Program-made: the position numbers and the translations under genes
Shown here: positions 54,479 to 64,000 of the stretch, piece by piece
How positions within the stretch are numbered: position 1 is the stretch's first letter
Layout of the letters: every line of letters starts with the position of its first letter
Notes under the pieces: model-generated
Told to the model about the DNA's origin: nothing
Seen by the model: only the letters and a program-made list of their open reading frames with translations
Databases searched by the model: none
Source of the DNA: Mycoavidus cysteinexigens
GTDB taxonomy: Bacteria > Pseudomonadota > Gammaproteobacteria > Burkholderiales > Burkholderiaceae
Reading direction: 5' to 3'
DNA: 64,000 bases
NCBI RefSeq assembly: GCF_003966915.1
Contig: NZ_AP018150.1
Coordinates: 806,001 to 870,000 of the forward strand

Positions 54479-55026
54479 ACACTCTCTCCTAGATAATACG
54501 AGGGTTTGGCAGTTACACCCACTTATAAAAACAGATGCAGTCCAAAATAGAGCACTCGCACAAAAGTTTATATAGCATATTTATAGTTCTCCGCATAGGC
54601 CCTCTACTTGGTTTTTTTGCCTTGGCCTTTTGGCTAGGTGGCTGAGGTATTTTCGCCAACCTATAATGTTAAATATCCTGATGCAAAAAAACCACGAAAC
54701 CGGGTTTTCGAGAGGACGGAGATTCAATTTCCACGGTATGTCGCCTGTATCTTCATACTTAGCTACATGCTAAAATATCGGGCTGGTTTTAAAGATTGCC
54801 AAACGGGCCTTAAGCTAACTCATAAGAGATTTTGGCTAATTCATGCCGCTTATGAGGCTAGTTTTTTATTCGTTGGCGCATAAAGTCTTCCTTTAGCAGG
54901 CGAAGTAGGGCGCATCTTGCTCATTTGCTTAAAAAAGAAAGGGTACGATCGGGTCGTCCCGCGCAACAAAAGTTCGCTGGGGCGGTTAAATTAACATCGA
55001 TAAACATTTATAGAGTGGAGTTTTTC
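54479..55026. other. 550-bp spacer before ndk
   Basis: No supported gene. A short frame at 54638-54883 (81 codons) has no ribosome site and no family resemblance. The last 15 bases carry the ndk Shine-Dalgarno sequence GTGGAG. Promoters of ndk and of the Bax inhibitor-like gene must both lie here. Confidence 0.5.
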
Positions 55027-55452
55027 ATGGCGCTTGAACGCACCTTGTCAATTATTAAACCGGATGCCGTCGCCAAGGATGTAATTGGCCAGATTTATAG
55101 TCGTTTTGAAAATGCTGGGCTGAAAATCATCGCTGCTCGGATGGCGCATTTGTCACGTGAGCAAGCGGAGCAATTTTATAGCGTGCATAAGGAGCGCCCG
55201 TTTTTTAAAGCGCTGGTTGACTTCATGGTATCGGGGCCGATTATGATTCAGGTGCTTGAAGGTGACAATGCAATCGCCAAGAACCGTGATTTAATGGGCG
55301 CGACCGATCCGCAAAAAGCGGATAAAGGCACCATCCGCGCAGATTTTGCCGATAACATTGATGCAAATGCTGTGCATGGCTCTGATGGCCCAGATACCGC
55401 GCGTGCAGAAATCGGTTTTTTCTTCCCAGGAATCAACCTTCATTCACGTTAA
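55027..55452 (+). CDS. ndk: Nucleoside diphosphate kinase
   Basis: A 141-residue enzyme starting [15 protein letters not shown] at 55027. It transfers gamma-phosphate from ATP to nucleoside diphosphates through a phosphohistidine, visible in [12 protein letters not shown]. The frame is open upstream but GTGGAG and family length fix this start. It begins the conserved block ndk-rlmN-pilW-rodZ-ispG-hisS. Confidence 0.97.
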   Translation: MALERTLSIIKPDAVAKDVIGQIYSRFENAGLKIIAARMAHLSREQAEQFYSVHKERPFFKALVDFMVSGPIMIQVLEGDNAIAKNRDLMGATDPQKADKGTIRADFADNIDANAVHGSDGPDTARAEIGFFFPGINLHSR

Positions 55453-55471
55453 ATTAATAGACTGCTAAGAA

Positions 55472-56656
55472 ATGGCAACCGCCGAAACCGTCAACTTACT
55501 TGATTTCGATGGGCCTGAGCTGGGCGCTTATTGCGCCAACCGCTTAGGCGAGAAGCCATTTCGCGCCAAGCAATTACAACGCTGGATTCACCAATCTGGC
55601 GTAGCTGATTTCGACCAGATGACGGACCTGGCGAAATCATTACGTGACAAACTTAAAGTACATGCAGTGATTCAGCCCCCGCACATTCTAAGCGACCATT
55701 TATCGGCCGATGGCGTGCGTAAATGGTTGATTGATGTAGGAAATGGCAATGCGGTCGAGACCGTATTCATTCCTGAGACAGCGCGTGGCACCTTGTGCAT
55801 TTCATCTCAGGCCGGCTGTGCTGTGAACTGTCGCTTTTGCTCGACAGGTAAGCAAGGCTTTAACCGGAATCTAAGCACGAGCGAAATTATTGGCCAGCTA
55901 TGGCTAGCGGAATTTGCATTACGCAATGCTTTACCGTCAGATCAGCGCAACGCTGGCCGCGCAGACCGCGTGATTACGAATGTGGTAATGATGGGCATGG
56001 GTGAGCCGCTGCTTAATTTTAATCCGGTCGTCAGCGCCATGCGCTTAATGCTTGACGACAATGCTTACGGGCTTTCGCGCCGGCGCGTGACTTTGTCGAC
56101 TTCCGGCGTGGTGCCAATGATGGATCGGTTAGCGGCGGAATTGCCGGTTGCGCTTGCCGTCTCGTTGCATGCGCCCAATGATAAATTGCGCGATGAACTG
56201 GTGCCGTTGAATAAAAAATATCCGTTGCGCGAACTCATTAGCGCATGTCAACGTTATTTGAAAACCGCTCCACGCGATTTCATTACATTTGAGTATTGCA
56301 TGCTGGATGGGGTGAATGATGAAGTAGCCCATGCGCATGAGCTGGTTGCGCTGGTGCGTGATGTGCACTGTAAATTCAACTTGATTCCTTTTAACCCGTT
56401 TCCAGAATCTGGCTTAAAGCGTTCCAGTGCTGAGCGGATTAGGCGCTTTGCGCAAGTTTTGTTGGCGGCTGGCATTGTCACCACCATCCGCAAAACCCGT
56501 GGCGACGATATTGATGCGGCCTGCGGTCAGCTCGCAGGCGATGTAGTCGATCGCACACGCCTGGCGGAGCGCAATCAAGGCAAAAAAGCTAAAGACTTGG
56601 CACAGACTACAACTGAGCTGAGCGGGCGGACCATGATCGAAATTCATCCGACATAA
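55472..56656 (+). CDS. rlmN: 23S rRNA/tRNA adenine-C2 methyltransferase
   Basis: A 394-residue radical-SAM enzyme that methylates A2503 of 23S rRNA and A37 of some tRNAs. The iron-sulfur motif [14 protein letters not shown] holds the three cysteines. [13 protein letters not shown] binds SAM, and a methyl-accepting cysteine is in [12 protein letters not shown] with a second catalytic cysteine near the C-terminus (DIDAACGQL). The gene ends one base into the next ATG. Confidence 0.97.
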   Translation: MATAETVNLLDFDGPELGAYCANRLGEKPFRAKQLQRWIHQSGVADFDQMTDLAKSLRDKLKVHAVIQPPHILSDHLSADGVRKWLIDVGNGNAVETVFIPETARGTLCISSQAGCAVNCRFCSTGKQGFNRNLSTSEIIGQLWLAEFALRNALPSDQRNAGRADRVITNVVMMGMGEPLLNFNPVVSAMRLMLDDNAYGLSRRRVTLSTSGVVPMMDRLAAELPVALAVSLHAPNDKLRDELVPLNKKYPLRELISACQRYLKTAPRDFITFEYCMLDGVNDEVAHAHELVALVRDVHCKFNLIPFNPFPESGLKRSSAERIRRFAQVLLAAGIVTTIRKTRGDDIDAACGQLAGDVVDRTRLAERNQGKKAKDLAQTTTELSGRTMIEIHPT

Positions 56657-57048
56657 TGCTGAGGAAGTTCTTTTTTTGCTGTGCGGTTGGTTTTTTGACT
56701 GGAGCGTGTTCAGCGCCATCATCGATTGCTGTGAAGCAGCCGGCTCAGCAAACTGCGCTGCGTTACCGCGCGGATTTACACACGGAACTTGCGCTGGCTT
56801 ATCTGGACAAAGAACAATTTGAGGTGGCGCGTCGTGAAGCGGCTTTGGCGCTCCAACTCATGCCGGATCATCGTGCTGCGCTACACGCGTTAGCGTTGCT
56901 TGAGCATATGGTTGGCAATGCGCAAGCAGCTGACCAATATTTTCAGCGGGCGCTAGTGCTCAAGGGCGCTAAAGATGATACGTCATTACGATTAAATTAT
57001 GCGAGATTTTTAGATGAGCAAGCAAGACGAGCAGTCTTTGAAGACTGA
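56656..57048 (+). CDS. pilW: Type IV pilus biogenesis lipoprotein PilW/PilF, truncated
   Basis: Only 130 residues where relatives have about 250. The lipobox is clear (VGFLTGACSA), and the first two or three TPR units are normal (LHTELALAYLDKEQFEVARR, then LHALALLEHMVGNAQAADQY). The chain stops within YARFLDEQARRAVFED, where relatives continue with three or more TPRs. The start of the next gene overlaps the last 35 bases. PilW helps PilQ secretin assembly; half a protein is unlikely to work, so pili are probably lost or the gene is degenerating. Confidence 0.8.
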   Translation: MLRKFFFCCAVGFLTGACSAPSSIAVKQPAQQTALRYRADLHTELALAYLDKEQFEVARREAALALQLMPDHRAALHALALLEHMVGNAQAADQYFQRALVLKGAKDDTSLRLNYARFLDEQARRAVFED

Positions 57049-57970
57049 AAGTGCAGCATCATTGCCGGCTACTCCGGTTGCGGTGACAGGTACAGCATGG
57101 ACTGCCGATGATAGTTCTGCGCGGGTTGCCGGCGAGCAACTTGCTCAATTACGTACAGCTAAAGGCTGGTTGATTGAAGAGGTTGCCGCTCGGCTTAAAG
57201 TGCCGGCCGCCAAAGTGCGCGCGCTTGAAGCGGGTGAACTGGAACATTTGCCAGAAGTGACTTTTGCGATTGGCGTTATGCGTAGTTATGCAAAAATTCT
57301 CGGCACTGATCCGCAACCTTTAGTCGATGCTTTGCGTCGCGCTAGCGCTCAAGATTCTCCTAATCTTGCGACGTTAGGCGGGCGCGGGCGGATGCCGCAG
57401 CAAAAGCGCAGCCAACTGACGGCCTGGCAAGCTAAACGTAAACGTTATCCATGGTTGTGGGGCGTGGGCATATTGGTTTTGGCGGCGGCAGCGCTGTTCG
57501 CGTATCGCTATGACGATATAATTGGACACGAATCTGAGCCCCGGTTGTCTGAAACTGAGCCGAATCCATCCGTAAGCGAGGTAGCGACAGGCGTTGGCCC
57601 TGAGCGTTTAGATTTAGCGAGTCAAGCGACGCCGGGCGTTGCAGCCCCAAGCCCCAACTTAAATGCGCCAGCCAATCTACTGGGGGCCACGGTGCCGGCC
57701 ACGACGGCGCGTGGCCAGATCAACCCGGCAACCCTGCGCATTAAAGTTTCGCAAAATAACTGGATTAGCGTGAGCCAGCACGATGGTCAGCAAGTGTATG
57801 CAAATACGTTGCAGGCAGGCGATGAACGGACTCTGCAAGGGACGCCGCCATTCAAGCTTGTAATTGGCAATGTAGCTGGGCTAGAGACAATAGAATTGGA
57901 TGGTAAACGGATCGAGGCAGCCAAATATATGGGTGGGCGCCAAAACGTTGCACGTTTTGAGTTACCGTAG
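57014..57970 (+). CDS. RodZ-like helix-turn-helix membrane protein
   Basis: A 318-residue bitopic protein. A Cro/XRE-type HTH domain (LAQLRTAKGWLIEEVAARLK, then KVRALEAGELEHLPEVTFAI) occupies about 38-105. A single membrane helix LWGVGILVLAAAALFAYRY is near 145-165. A Pro/Ala-rich linker follows, and then the periplasmic DUF4115 domain (LRIKVSQNNWISVSQHDGQQ). RodZ links MreB to the envelope and keeps rod shape. The gene begins inside the truncated pilW and lies 14 bases before ispG. Confidence 0.88.
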   Translation: MSKQDEQSLKTESAASLPATPVAVTGTAWTADDSSARVAGEQLAQLRTAKGWLIEEVAARLKVPAAKVRALEAGELEHLPEVTFAIGVMRSYAKILGTDPQPLVDALRRASAQDSPNLATLGGRGRMPQQKRSQLTAWQAKRKRYPWLWGVGILVLAAAALFAYRYDDIIGHESEPRLSETEPNPSVSEVATGVGPERLDLASQATPGVAAPSPNLNAPANLLGATVPATTARGQINPATLRIKVSQNNWISVSQHDGQQVYANTLQAGDERTLQGTPPFKLVIGNVAGLETIELDGKRIEAAKYMGGRQNVARFELP

Positions 57971-57984
57971 CCAGCTCAACATAA

Positions 57985-59286
57985 ATGGATATAAGTGGGA
58001 TGCAAGCGAATAACACACCAGCGCTAGCGCATACGCCGCTGATGGGTGCGGCGGCGCGCCGCCGGTCGCATCCGGTCGTGGTGCGTTGGGGCGAGCATCA
58101 AGTCACGCTTGGCGGAGCAGCGCCAGTGTGTGTGCAGTCAATGACGAATACGGATACGGTCGATGCAATTGCGACTGCAATCCAAATCAAAGAGCTCGCG
58201 CAAGCCGGTTCTGAGTTAGTCCGCATTACTGTCAACACGCCACAGGCGGCCCAGGCGGTGCCGGTGATTCGTGAGCAACTTGATCGAATGAATGTGGCGG
58301 TGCCGCTGATCGGCGATTTTCATTATAACGGCCACTTATTGTTGCGCGATTATCCCGCGTGTGCGCAGGCTTTATCAAAGTATCGGATTAATCCGGGCAA
58401 TGTCGGTCAAGGCGCTAAACGTGATATTCAATTTGCGCAAATGATTGAGGTGGCGTGCCGTTATAATAAAGTTGTGCGGATCGGCGTTAACTGGGGCAGC
58501 CTTGATCAGGCTGTATTGATGCGCATAATGGACGATAATGCGCAGCGCGCTGAGCCGATGTCAGCGCAGAGTTTAATGGTTGAAGCATTGCTTGAATCCG
58601 CCTTAAGTAGCGCTGAGCGAGCGCTGGAGCTTGGGCTTACAGCTAACCAGATTGTGCTGTCATGCAAAGTCAGTAGCGTGCAGGATTTAATCGCCGTCTA
58701 TCGTGAGCTTGGGCAACGCTGTGCGTATGCTCTCCACCTCGGATTGACTGAGGCCGGCATGGGCTCAAGAGGGATTGTTGCATCAACTGCCGCGCTGGCG
58801 ATTTTATTGCAAGCAGGAATTGGCGATACGATTCGTATCTCGCTCACGCCAGAACCTGGGGCGGCGCGCTCAAAAGAGGTGACGGTCGCCCGTGAAATTC
58901 TGCAAGCGCTGGATTTACGCGCGTTTGCGCCAGTGGTGGTAGCCTGTCCCGGGTGTGGGCGGACTACGAGCACGTTTTTCCAAACGCTTGCGGCGCAGAT
59001 TCAGGAGTATTTGCATCTGAAAATGCCGCTGTGGCGCACCCGCTATCCCGGTGTTGAAAAGGTAAAAATTGCCGTCATGGGGTGTATCGTAAATGGGCCT
59101 GGCGAATCGAAGCATGCGGATATTGGGATTAGCTTGCCAGGTTCTGGCGAACACCCAGTAGCCCCGGTTTTTATTGACGGCAAAAAATCAGTAACCTTGC
59201 GCGGCGAGCGAATTGCTGAAGAGTTTCAACAAATTATCAGTGACTATATCGAGCGCCGCTTTGGCAGCGCACTCGCAGTAGGCTAA
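57985..59286 (+). CDS. ispG: 4-hydroxy-3-methylbut-2-enyl diphosphate synthase
   Basis: A 433-residue enzyme of the MEP pathway with a [4Fe-4S] cluster. The TIM-barrel part shows [15 protein letters not shown] and [12 protein letters not shown]. The cluster cysteines are in [13 protein letters not shown] and [17 protein letters not shown]. It works with ispE of the same pathway encoded earlier in the window. A second possible start is six codons on. Confidence 0.96.
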   Translation: MDISGMQANNTPALAHTPLMGAAARRRSHPVVVRWGEHQVTLGGAAPVCVQSMTNTDTVDAIATAIQIKELAQAGSELVRITVNTPQAAQAVPVIREQLDRMNVAVPLIGDFHYNGHLLLRDYPACAQALSKYRINPGNVGQGAKRDIQFAQMIEVACRYNKVVRIGVNWGSLDQAVLMRIMDDNAQRAEPMSAQSLMVEALLESALSSAERALELGLTANQIVLSCKVSSVQDLIAVYRELGQRCAYALHLGLTEAGMGSRGIVASTAALAILLQAGIGDTIRISLTPEPGAARSKEVTVAREILQALDLRAFAPVVVACPGCGRTTSTFFQTLAAQIQEYLHLKMPLWRTRYPGVEKVKIAVMGCIVNGPGESKHADIGISLPGSGEHPVAPVFIDGKKSVTLRGERIAEEFQQIISDYIERRFGSALAVG

Positions 59287-59318
59287 AAAACTCAAGAAAA
59301 TAGAGTCCCTTAAAACTC

Positions 59319-60641
59319 ATGACAAAACCAAATAAGAAGATTGAAAAACTGACTGGCGTCAAAGGCATGAATGACATCCTGCCGCCGGACGCCGCCCTTT
59401 GGGAGTATTTTGAAAATACCGCTAAAGCGGCGCTTAGCGCTTACGGTTATCAAAATATTCGTACGCCAATCGTTGAACAAACGCAGCTTTTCACGCGTGG
59501 CATTGGTGAAGTAACGGATATTGTTGAAAAAGAAATGTATAGCTTTGTGGATGCGCTAAATGGCGAAGGCTTGACGCTGCGTCCAGAAAATACGGCGGCG
59601 GTAGTGCGCTCAACCATCGAGCATAGTCTGTTATATGATGGTCCTAAACGCTTATGGTATAACGGACCGATGTTTAGGCACGAGCGCCCGCAGCGGGGCC
59701 GCTATCGGCAGTTTCACCAGCTTGGCGTGGAAGCGTTAGGTTTTGCTGGCCCCGATGCAGATGCTGAAATTATTTTATTATGTCAGCGCTTATGGGATGA
59801 GCTGGGTTTAACCGATATTCGGCTTGAGTTAAACTCGTTAGGCCAGCCCGCGGAACGTGCCGAACATCGTAAAGCGTTAGTGGCTTACTTAGAGCAGCAT
59901 ATGGAGCTGCTGGACGGCGATGCAAAGCGGCGTCTATACACTAATCCATTACGCGTGCTTGATACGAAACAACCTGAGTTGCAACAGCTCGTGCAACAGG
60001 CGCCTAAGTTAATGGATTTTCTGGGCGCCGCGTCACTGGCTCATTTTGATGCGCTAAGCCAGTTGCTCAAAGCGAATAATATTCCATTTACGCTCAATCC
60101 CCGCCTGGTGCGCGGGCTGGATTATTACAATTTGACGGTTTTTGAGTGGGTCACCGACCGCTTAGGCGCGCAGGGCACAGTGGCCGGGGGCGGGCGTTAT
60201 GATCTGTTGTTCGAACAGTTGGGCGGCAAGCCTACGCCAGCCTGCGGTTGGGCGCTCGGGATTGAGCGCGTGTTAGAGTTACTGAAGGAAGATCAGCTCG
60301 CGCCGCCCCCGTCAGGTTGCGATATTTATCTTGTGCATCAGGGCGAGGCGGCGCGTAGCCAGGCTTTTATTATTGCCGAGCGGCTGCGCGACGCAAGTTT
60401 TGATGTCATTTTGCACTGTAGCGCTGATGGCGCGTCGGCGAATTTTAAAACGCAAATGAAGCGCGCTGATGCAAGCGGCGCACAATATGCGGTTATCATT
60501 GGCGCGGACGAAGTTGCGCAAGGCATGGTCACCGTCAAGGCTTTGCGCAAGCTGCCTGAAGCCAGTAGCCATGCAGCGCAGCAAAGTATTGCCAACGAGC
60601 GTCTGCTTGACTATCTAATTGATGTAATGGTTTCCGCCTAG
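59319..60641 (+). CDS. hisS: Histidyl-tRNA synthetase
   Basis: A 440-residue class II synthetase. Motif 1 is near [20 protein letters not shown]. Motif 2 contains [20 protein letters not shown]. The histidine-specific [16 protein letters not shown] and motif 3 [14 protein letters not shown], then [11 protein letters not shown], follow. The C-terminal anticodon domain is complete. It stands between ispG and the yfgM-like gene as in other Burkholderiales. Confidence 0.97.
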   Translation: MTKPNKKIEKLTGVKGMNDILPPDAALWEYFENTAKAALSAYGYQNIRTPIVEQTQLFTRGIGEVTDIVEKEMYSFVDALNGEGLTLRPENTAAVVRSTIEHSLLYDGPKRLWYNGPMFRHERPQRGRYRQFHQLGVEALGFAGPDADAEIILLCQRLWDELGLTDIRLELNSLGQPAERAEHRKALVAYLEQHMELLDGDAKRRLYTNPLRVLDTKQPELQQLVQQAPKLMDFLGAASLAHFDALSQLLKANNIPFTLNPRLVRGLDYYNLTVFEWVTDRLGAQGTVAGGGRYDLLFEQLGGKPTPACGWALGIERVLELLKEDQLAPPPSGCDIYLVHQGEAARSQAFIIAERLRDASFDVILHCSADGASANFKTQMKRADASGAQYAVIIGADEVAQGMVTVKALRKLPEASSHAAQQSIANERLLDYLIDVMVSA

Positions 60642-60677
60642 CGCGGTCCAACCCCTTTCTTAAAAGGAAGCAATGGT

Positions 60678-61328
60678 ATGAGTTATCATGAAGAACAGGA
60701 AACACTCGACAATCTGAAAACCTGGTGGGTGCGGTGGGGCAATAGGTTGATTGGCGCATTGTTAGTGGTACTGCTGGCCGGAGCTGGCTGGAGCGGCTGG
60801 AACTACTGGCAAGGCCGCCAGGCCGCCCAGGCCGCGCGCCTTTATGAACAGTTGCAACAAGTTGTGCCGCCGTCTGCTCAGACGCTCGACAAAGAGCGCC
60901 TGGCGCGTATCCTCGACGATATGAAAAAGCAGTTTGGGCGTACCCCATATGCGCAGATGAGTGCTCTGATGGCAGCCAAAGCGTTCTATCAAGCAGAGGA
61001 TAGCGGAGCGGCTAAAACCCAATTGCAATGGGTGATTGAGCATGCGCGCGATGCTGAATATCAGCAAATTGCACGTTTGCGCTTGGCGTCAATTTTGCTT
61101 GAGGAAAAAGCCTATGAGCAAGGCTTAAATTTGCTTGCCGAGCCCCCAAAAGATACCTTCAAAGCGCTCTATGCGGATCGTCGCGGTGATTTATTCGCGG
61201 CCCAGGGCAAACGTGATGATGCGCGCCAAGCCTATAAAGACGCCTTGCAGTTGCTCACGGCGGATAATCTAAACAATGGCCCGATCCACCGCTTAGTCCA
61301 ACTCAAGCTTGATGCATTGGGCGGCTAA
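60678..61328 (+). CDS. YfgM-like periplasmic TPR protein (ancillary SecYEG translocon subunit)
   Basis: A 216-residue protein with a short cytosolic start (SYHEEQETLDNLKTWWVRWG), one membrane helix (GALLVVLLAGAGWSGWNYW) and a periplasmic TPR part. In Escherichia coli YfgM binds PpiD and SecYEG and helps proteins leave the translocon. Placement between hisS and bamB is conserved. Confidence 0.9.
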   Translation: MSYHEEQETLDNLKTWWVRWGNRLIGALLVVLLAGAGWSGWNYWQGRQAAQAARLYEQLQQVVPPSAQTLDKERLARILDDMKKQFGRTPYAQMSALMAAKAFYQAEDSGAAKTQLQWVIEHARDAEYQQIARLRLASILLEEKAYEQGLNLLAEPPKDTFKALYADRRGDLFAAQGKRDDARQAYKDALQLLTADNLNNGPIHRLVQLKLDALGG

Positions 61329-61346
61329 GCTAATCAATAATTTTTT

Positions 61347-62495
61347 ATGACGCATTCACTTCGCTGGCTGTTTTACCCTTGCGCTTGCATATTGGCGGCG
61401 CTGTTATTTACGGCGTGTTCCTCATCTAAAGATTTACGGCGCGTGCCTACCCCTCTAGCCGAAATGACCCCGACGCTAGGGGTTGAGCGGATTTGGAAAG
61501 CCAGTATCGGCAAGGGCGGGCGTTATTTATTTCAGCCGTTTGCATTCGAGGATGTGGTGTATGCTGCTGGCGCTAATGGTGTGGTGGCTAAATTCGATGC
61601 ACACAGTGGCCAAACGCTCTGGCGCACCCAGCTTGATACTGAATTATCGGCGGGCGTTGGAGGCGATGGCGCAGTCGTTGCCGTCGCCAGCTTAAATGGT
61701 ACGGTCTATCTGCTTAACGCAGATGGCAAGCTGCTCTGGCAAGCTCAGGCGCGCGGCGAAATCTTAACTCCGCCGCTAGTCGGGCAGGGTAAAGTATTCG
61801 TGCGTACGACAGATAGCCGGATTATTGCTTTCGATCTGGCCAGCGGCGCGCAACAGTGGGTGTTTTATAATCGCGCGCCACTGCTGAACTTGCGCACCAG
61901 CGCCGGCATGACATTTGCAGGCACGGGAGCATTGCTCGCTGGTTTTGCAGATGGTTCATTGGCGGTGCTTAACCTGGCTAACGGCCTACCCTATTGGCAA
62001 ACGCCGGTAGCCTATCCTAGCGGCGTGACCGAGGTCGAGCGCTTAAACGATGTCGCGGGCGCGCCGACTCTAGTTGATTATCAAACTTGCGCAGTAACTT
62101 TCCAAGGCCGTTTGGGCTGCTTTAATGTGCAAACTGGACAACCTTTATGGGAGCGGCCATTTTCAAGCTACCATGGGATTGCGCAGGATAAAACCGTCTT
62201 GGTGGCCAGCGATGATGGGTCAGTGGTCTCTCTCTATGATGCCGCCAACGGCGAGTTGCTGTGGCAAAACACCAAACTTAAAAATCGTGGCTTAGGAACG
62301 CCAATCCTGACAGGTCAGACAATTGCCGTTGGCGATTATCGTGGCTTCGTGCATTTTCTTTCGCGCGCGCAAGGCGATTTTGTCGCGCGGATGGAAACCG
62401 ATGGCAGCGCAATTAACACGCAGCCGGTGTTAGTTAAACACACCCTCATTGTGCAAACGCGCAATGGCAACTTATATGCATTCCGCCCAAAATGA
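61347..62495 (+). CDS. bamB: Outer-membrane assembly lipoprotein BamB
   Basis: A 382-residue lipoprotein with lipobox [10 protein letters not shown] and an eight-bladed PQQ-type beta-propeller. Repeats include [37 protein letters not shown] and [20 protein letters not shown]. BamB delivers porins to BamA. The end overlaps der by 4 bases (ATGA). Confidence 0.96.
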   Translation: MTHSLRWLFYPCACILAALLFTACSSSKDLRRVPTPLAEMTPTLGVERIWKASIGKGGRYLFQPFAFEDVVYAAGANGVVAKFDAHSGQTLWRTQLDTELSAGVGGDGAVVAVASLNGTVYLLNADGKLLWQAQARGEILTPPLVGQGKVFVRTTDSRIIAFDLASGAQQWVFYNRAPLLNLRTSAGMTFAGTGALLAGFADGSLAVLNLANGLPYWQTPVAYPSGVTEVERLNDVAGAPTLVDYQTCAVTFQGRLGCFNVQTGQPLWERPFSSYHGIAQDKTVLVASDDGSVVSLYDAANGELLWQNTKLKNRGLGTPILTGQTIAVGDYRGFVHFLSRAQGDFVARMETDGSAINTQPVLVKHTLIVQTRNGNLYAFRPK

Positions 62496-63829
62496 AACCA
62501 GTGATTGCCTTGGTAGGGCGCCCCAATGTCGGGAAATCTACTTTATTTAACCGCCTGACCCGCTCGCGAGATGCGCTGGTGGCGGATTTCCCCGGCCTCA
62601 CGCGAGACCGTCATTACGGCACTGGTCGCCTAGGTGAACGGCCCTATTTGGTGGTTGATACGGGGGGCTTCGAGCCGGTTGTCAAAGAGGGCATCGTACA
62701 GCGCATGGCGCAACAGACGCAGCAAGCGGTGGCTGAAGCAGATGCAGTTATTTTTATCGTAGATGCGCGGGAAGGGATGACACCGCAGGATAGTTTGATT
62801 GCTAATTATCTGCGTAAAACTGGGCGGCCCTTGTGTTTAGTGGTGAATAAAGCCGAAGGGATGAAACATAGTACGGTGGTTACCGATTTCTATGAACTTG
62901 GCTTGGGCCAACCTTTTGCTATTTCATCGGCGCATGGCGAGGGCGTGCACGATATGGTAGAGCACGCCTTAGAGCTGGCTTATGCTGAGCGCAGCGCTGA
63001 AACTGAGGAGGACGATGCAGCGCGTGGCGTCAAAATCGCCATTGTCGGGCGTCCGAATGTAGGCAAATCGACGCTGGTGAATACCTTGCTGGGTGAAGAG
63101 CGCGTCATTGCATTTGATATGCCTGGCACCACCCGCGATTCAATCTACATCGCTTTTGAGCGGCAGGGGCGGCCTTATACGCTGATTGATACGGCAGGCT
63201 TGCGGCGGCGTGGCAAAGTGTTTGAAGCCGTTGAAAAATTTTCCGTGGTTAAAACTTTGCAAGCGATTGCTGATGCGAACGTGGTTGTGCTTTTGCTGGA
63301 TGCATGTCAAGATATTAGCGAGCAAGACGCGCATATTGCAGGTTTTGTGATTGAGCAAGGGCGAGCGTTAGTCATTGGCGTAAATAAATGGGATGGGCTT
63401 GAGGCATATACGCGCGAGCGTTTTAAAGCTGAGTTAACCCGAAAATTACAATTTCTCGATTTCGCTAAGTTTCACTTCATTTCGGCGACAAAAAAAACCG
63501 GTATCGATCCACTGGTACATTCAGTTGACGACGCATATGCAGCGGCAATGGCGAAATTGCCAACGCCAAAGTTAACGCGGACGTTGATTGAGGCGGTTGA
63601 GTTTCAGCAGCCGCGTCGCAAGGGGCGGGTGCGCCCGAAGTTGCGCTATGCGCATCAGGGTGGCCAGAATCCGCCAGTTATTATTATTCATGGAAATGCA
63701 CTTGACGCGATAACCGACACTTATCGGCGTTACCTTGAAAGGAAATTTCGCGAAACCTTTATGTTGACAGGCACGCCATTAAGAGTAGAGTTTCGCTCAT
63801 CGCACAATCCTTACATTGAGAAGAAATAG
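62492..63829 (+). CDS. der: GTPase Der (EngA)
   Basis: A 445-residue ribosome assembly GTPase with two tandem G domains and a C-terminal KH-like domain. First domain: [20 protein letters not shown] and NKAE. Second domain: [31 protein letters not shown] and NKWD. The C-terminal KH part ends [16 protein letters not shown]. It acts in 50S maturation. Confidence 0.97.
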   Translation: MKPVIALVGRPNVGKSTLFNRLTRSRDALVADFPGLTRDRHYGTGRLGERPYLVVDTGGFEPVVKEGIVQRMAQQTQQAVAEADAVIFIVDAREGMTPQDSLIANYLRKTGRPLCLVVNKAEGMKHSTVVTDFYELGLGQPFAISSAHGEGVHDMVEHALELAYAERSAETEEDDAARGVKIAIVGRPNVGKSTLVNTLLGEERVIAFDMPGTTRDSIYIAFERQGRPYTLIDTAGLRRRGKVFEAVEKFSVVKTLQAIADANVVVLLLDACQDISEQDAHIAGFVIEQGRALVIGVNKWDGLEAYTRERFKAELTRKLQFLDFAKFHFISATKKTGIDPLVHSVDDAYAAAMAKLPTPKLTRTLIEAVEFQQPRRKGRVRPKLRYAHQGGQNPPVIIIHGNALDAITDTYRRYLERKFRETFMLTGTPLRVEFRSSHNPYIEKK

Positions 63830-63985
63830 TGTATGAATTTTAAAATGATTTTTTAAATTAATCTAAAAAGGAAATTTGCTTCACTTAATAAATCAACTGT
63901 AGTTATAATAGATAGTTGTAATTTAAATTTTTTTTAATATTTTGATTGAATTAATTCAATCGCACAAAACACAATGGAGTTTACT

Positions 63986-64000
63986 ATGAGTAACAAAGGG
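63986..64000 (+). CDS. hfq: Start of RNA chaperone Hfq (partial)
   Basis: Only the first five codons (MSNKG) are in the window, with TGGAG 7 bases before the ATG. Burkholderia Hfq begins with MSNKG and hfq follows der in this group, so the call rests on start residues and gene order. The 156 bases between der and this start are very AT-rich and probably hold its promoter. Confidence 0.75.

Noticed and set aside
54638-54883. 81-codon open frame before ndk
   Set aside because: No ribosome binding site, no family resemblance, and the frame does not look like coding sequence.

Overview
The window looks like a chromosome segment of a Burkholderiaceae bacterium with moderate GC, many pseudogenes and mobile-element debris. 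The best fit is a host-associated lineage of the Mycoavidus / Glomeribacter / endofungal Burkholderia type. This rests on two things: gene order around the housekeeping genes is typical of Burkholderia (mutM, TPR gene, lolB, ispE, tRNA-Gln, prs, rplY, pth; and ndk, rlmN, pilW, rodZ-like, ispG, hisS, yfgM-like, bamB, der, hfq), and the accessory part is rich in NACHT-WD40, ankyrin, polymorphic-toxin and effector-like genes. The species assignment is inference; no rRNA gene is present.

Layout. 1-6700: the C-terminal end of a WD40 protein, an IS110-family insertion, a complete NACHT-pentapeptide-WD40 protein with twelve almost identical WD40 repeats, and a decayed tail of another family member. 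6700-14600: a LysR regulator with a Tat-type solute-binding protein, sodC, fbp, and a polyamine-type ABC transporter with two permeases fused in one protein. 14500-20530: a divergent locus in which one 362-bp intergenic region carries two perfect TTCG-N16-TTCG boxes (the hrpII box of Ralstonia-type HrpB regulation) pointing in opposite directions. One drives a two-gene operon for a LuxI/FeeM-like acyltransferase and a haem-oxygenase-like metal oxidase, ended by a clear terminator. The other drives a 1097-residue candidate type III effector of AWR (RipA) type, followed convergently by an ankyrin protein. 20500-26000: ridA-like gene, DMT exporter, htpG with a sigma-32-like promoter, and ubiC, a DNA glycosylase and a spermidine synthase-like gene in one overlapping run. 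26200-32500: a broken IS3 remnant, a second NACHT-WD40 gene sharing leader and first codons with the first, an IS481-family element with two frameshifts, and a repeated gene fragment. 32500-42800: a decayed contact-dependent-inhibition (CdiA/FHA) locus with an internal frameshift, no signal peptide and no cdiB partner; one intact toxin tip with a tandemly duplicated immunity candidate; an orphan broken toxin with its immunity gene; and an 851-nt group II intron that has lost its reverse transcriptase, just upstream of cdiA. 43100-64000: mostly conserved housekeeping genes (base-excision repair, lipoprotein sorting, isoprenoid, PRPP, translation, porin, BAM complex), with a truncated pilW and a stray piece of htpG between lolB and ispE.

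How it fits together. The conserved blocks are standard metabolism and envelope maintenance. The accessory blocks suggest interaction with a eukaryotic host (HrpB-type regulation, effector-like genes, NLR-like receptors with diversifying repeats) and past bacterial competition (CDI debris). The strongest candidates for a new system are the hrp-box-controlled acyltransferase/oxidase operon with its divergent effector, and the NACHT-WD40 family whose repeats vary only at a few surface positions.
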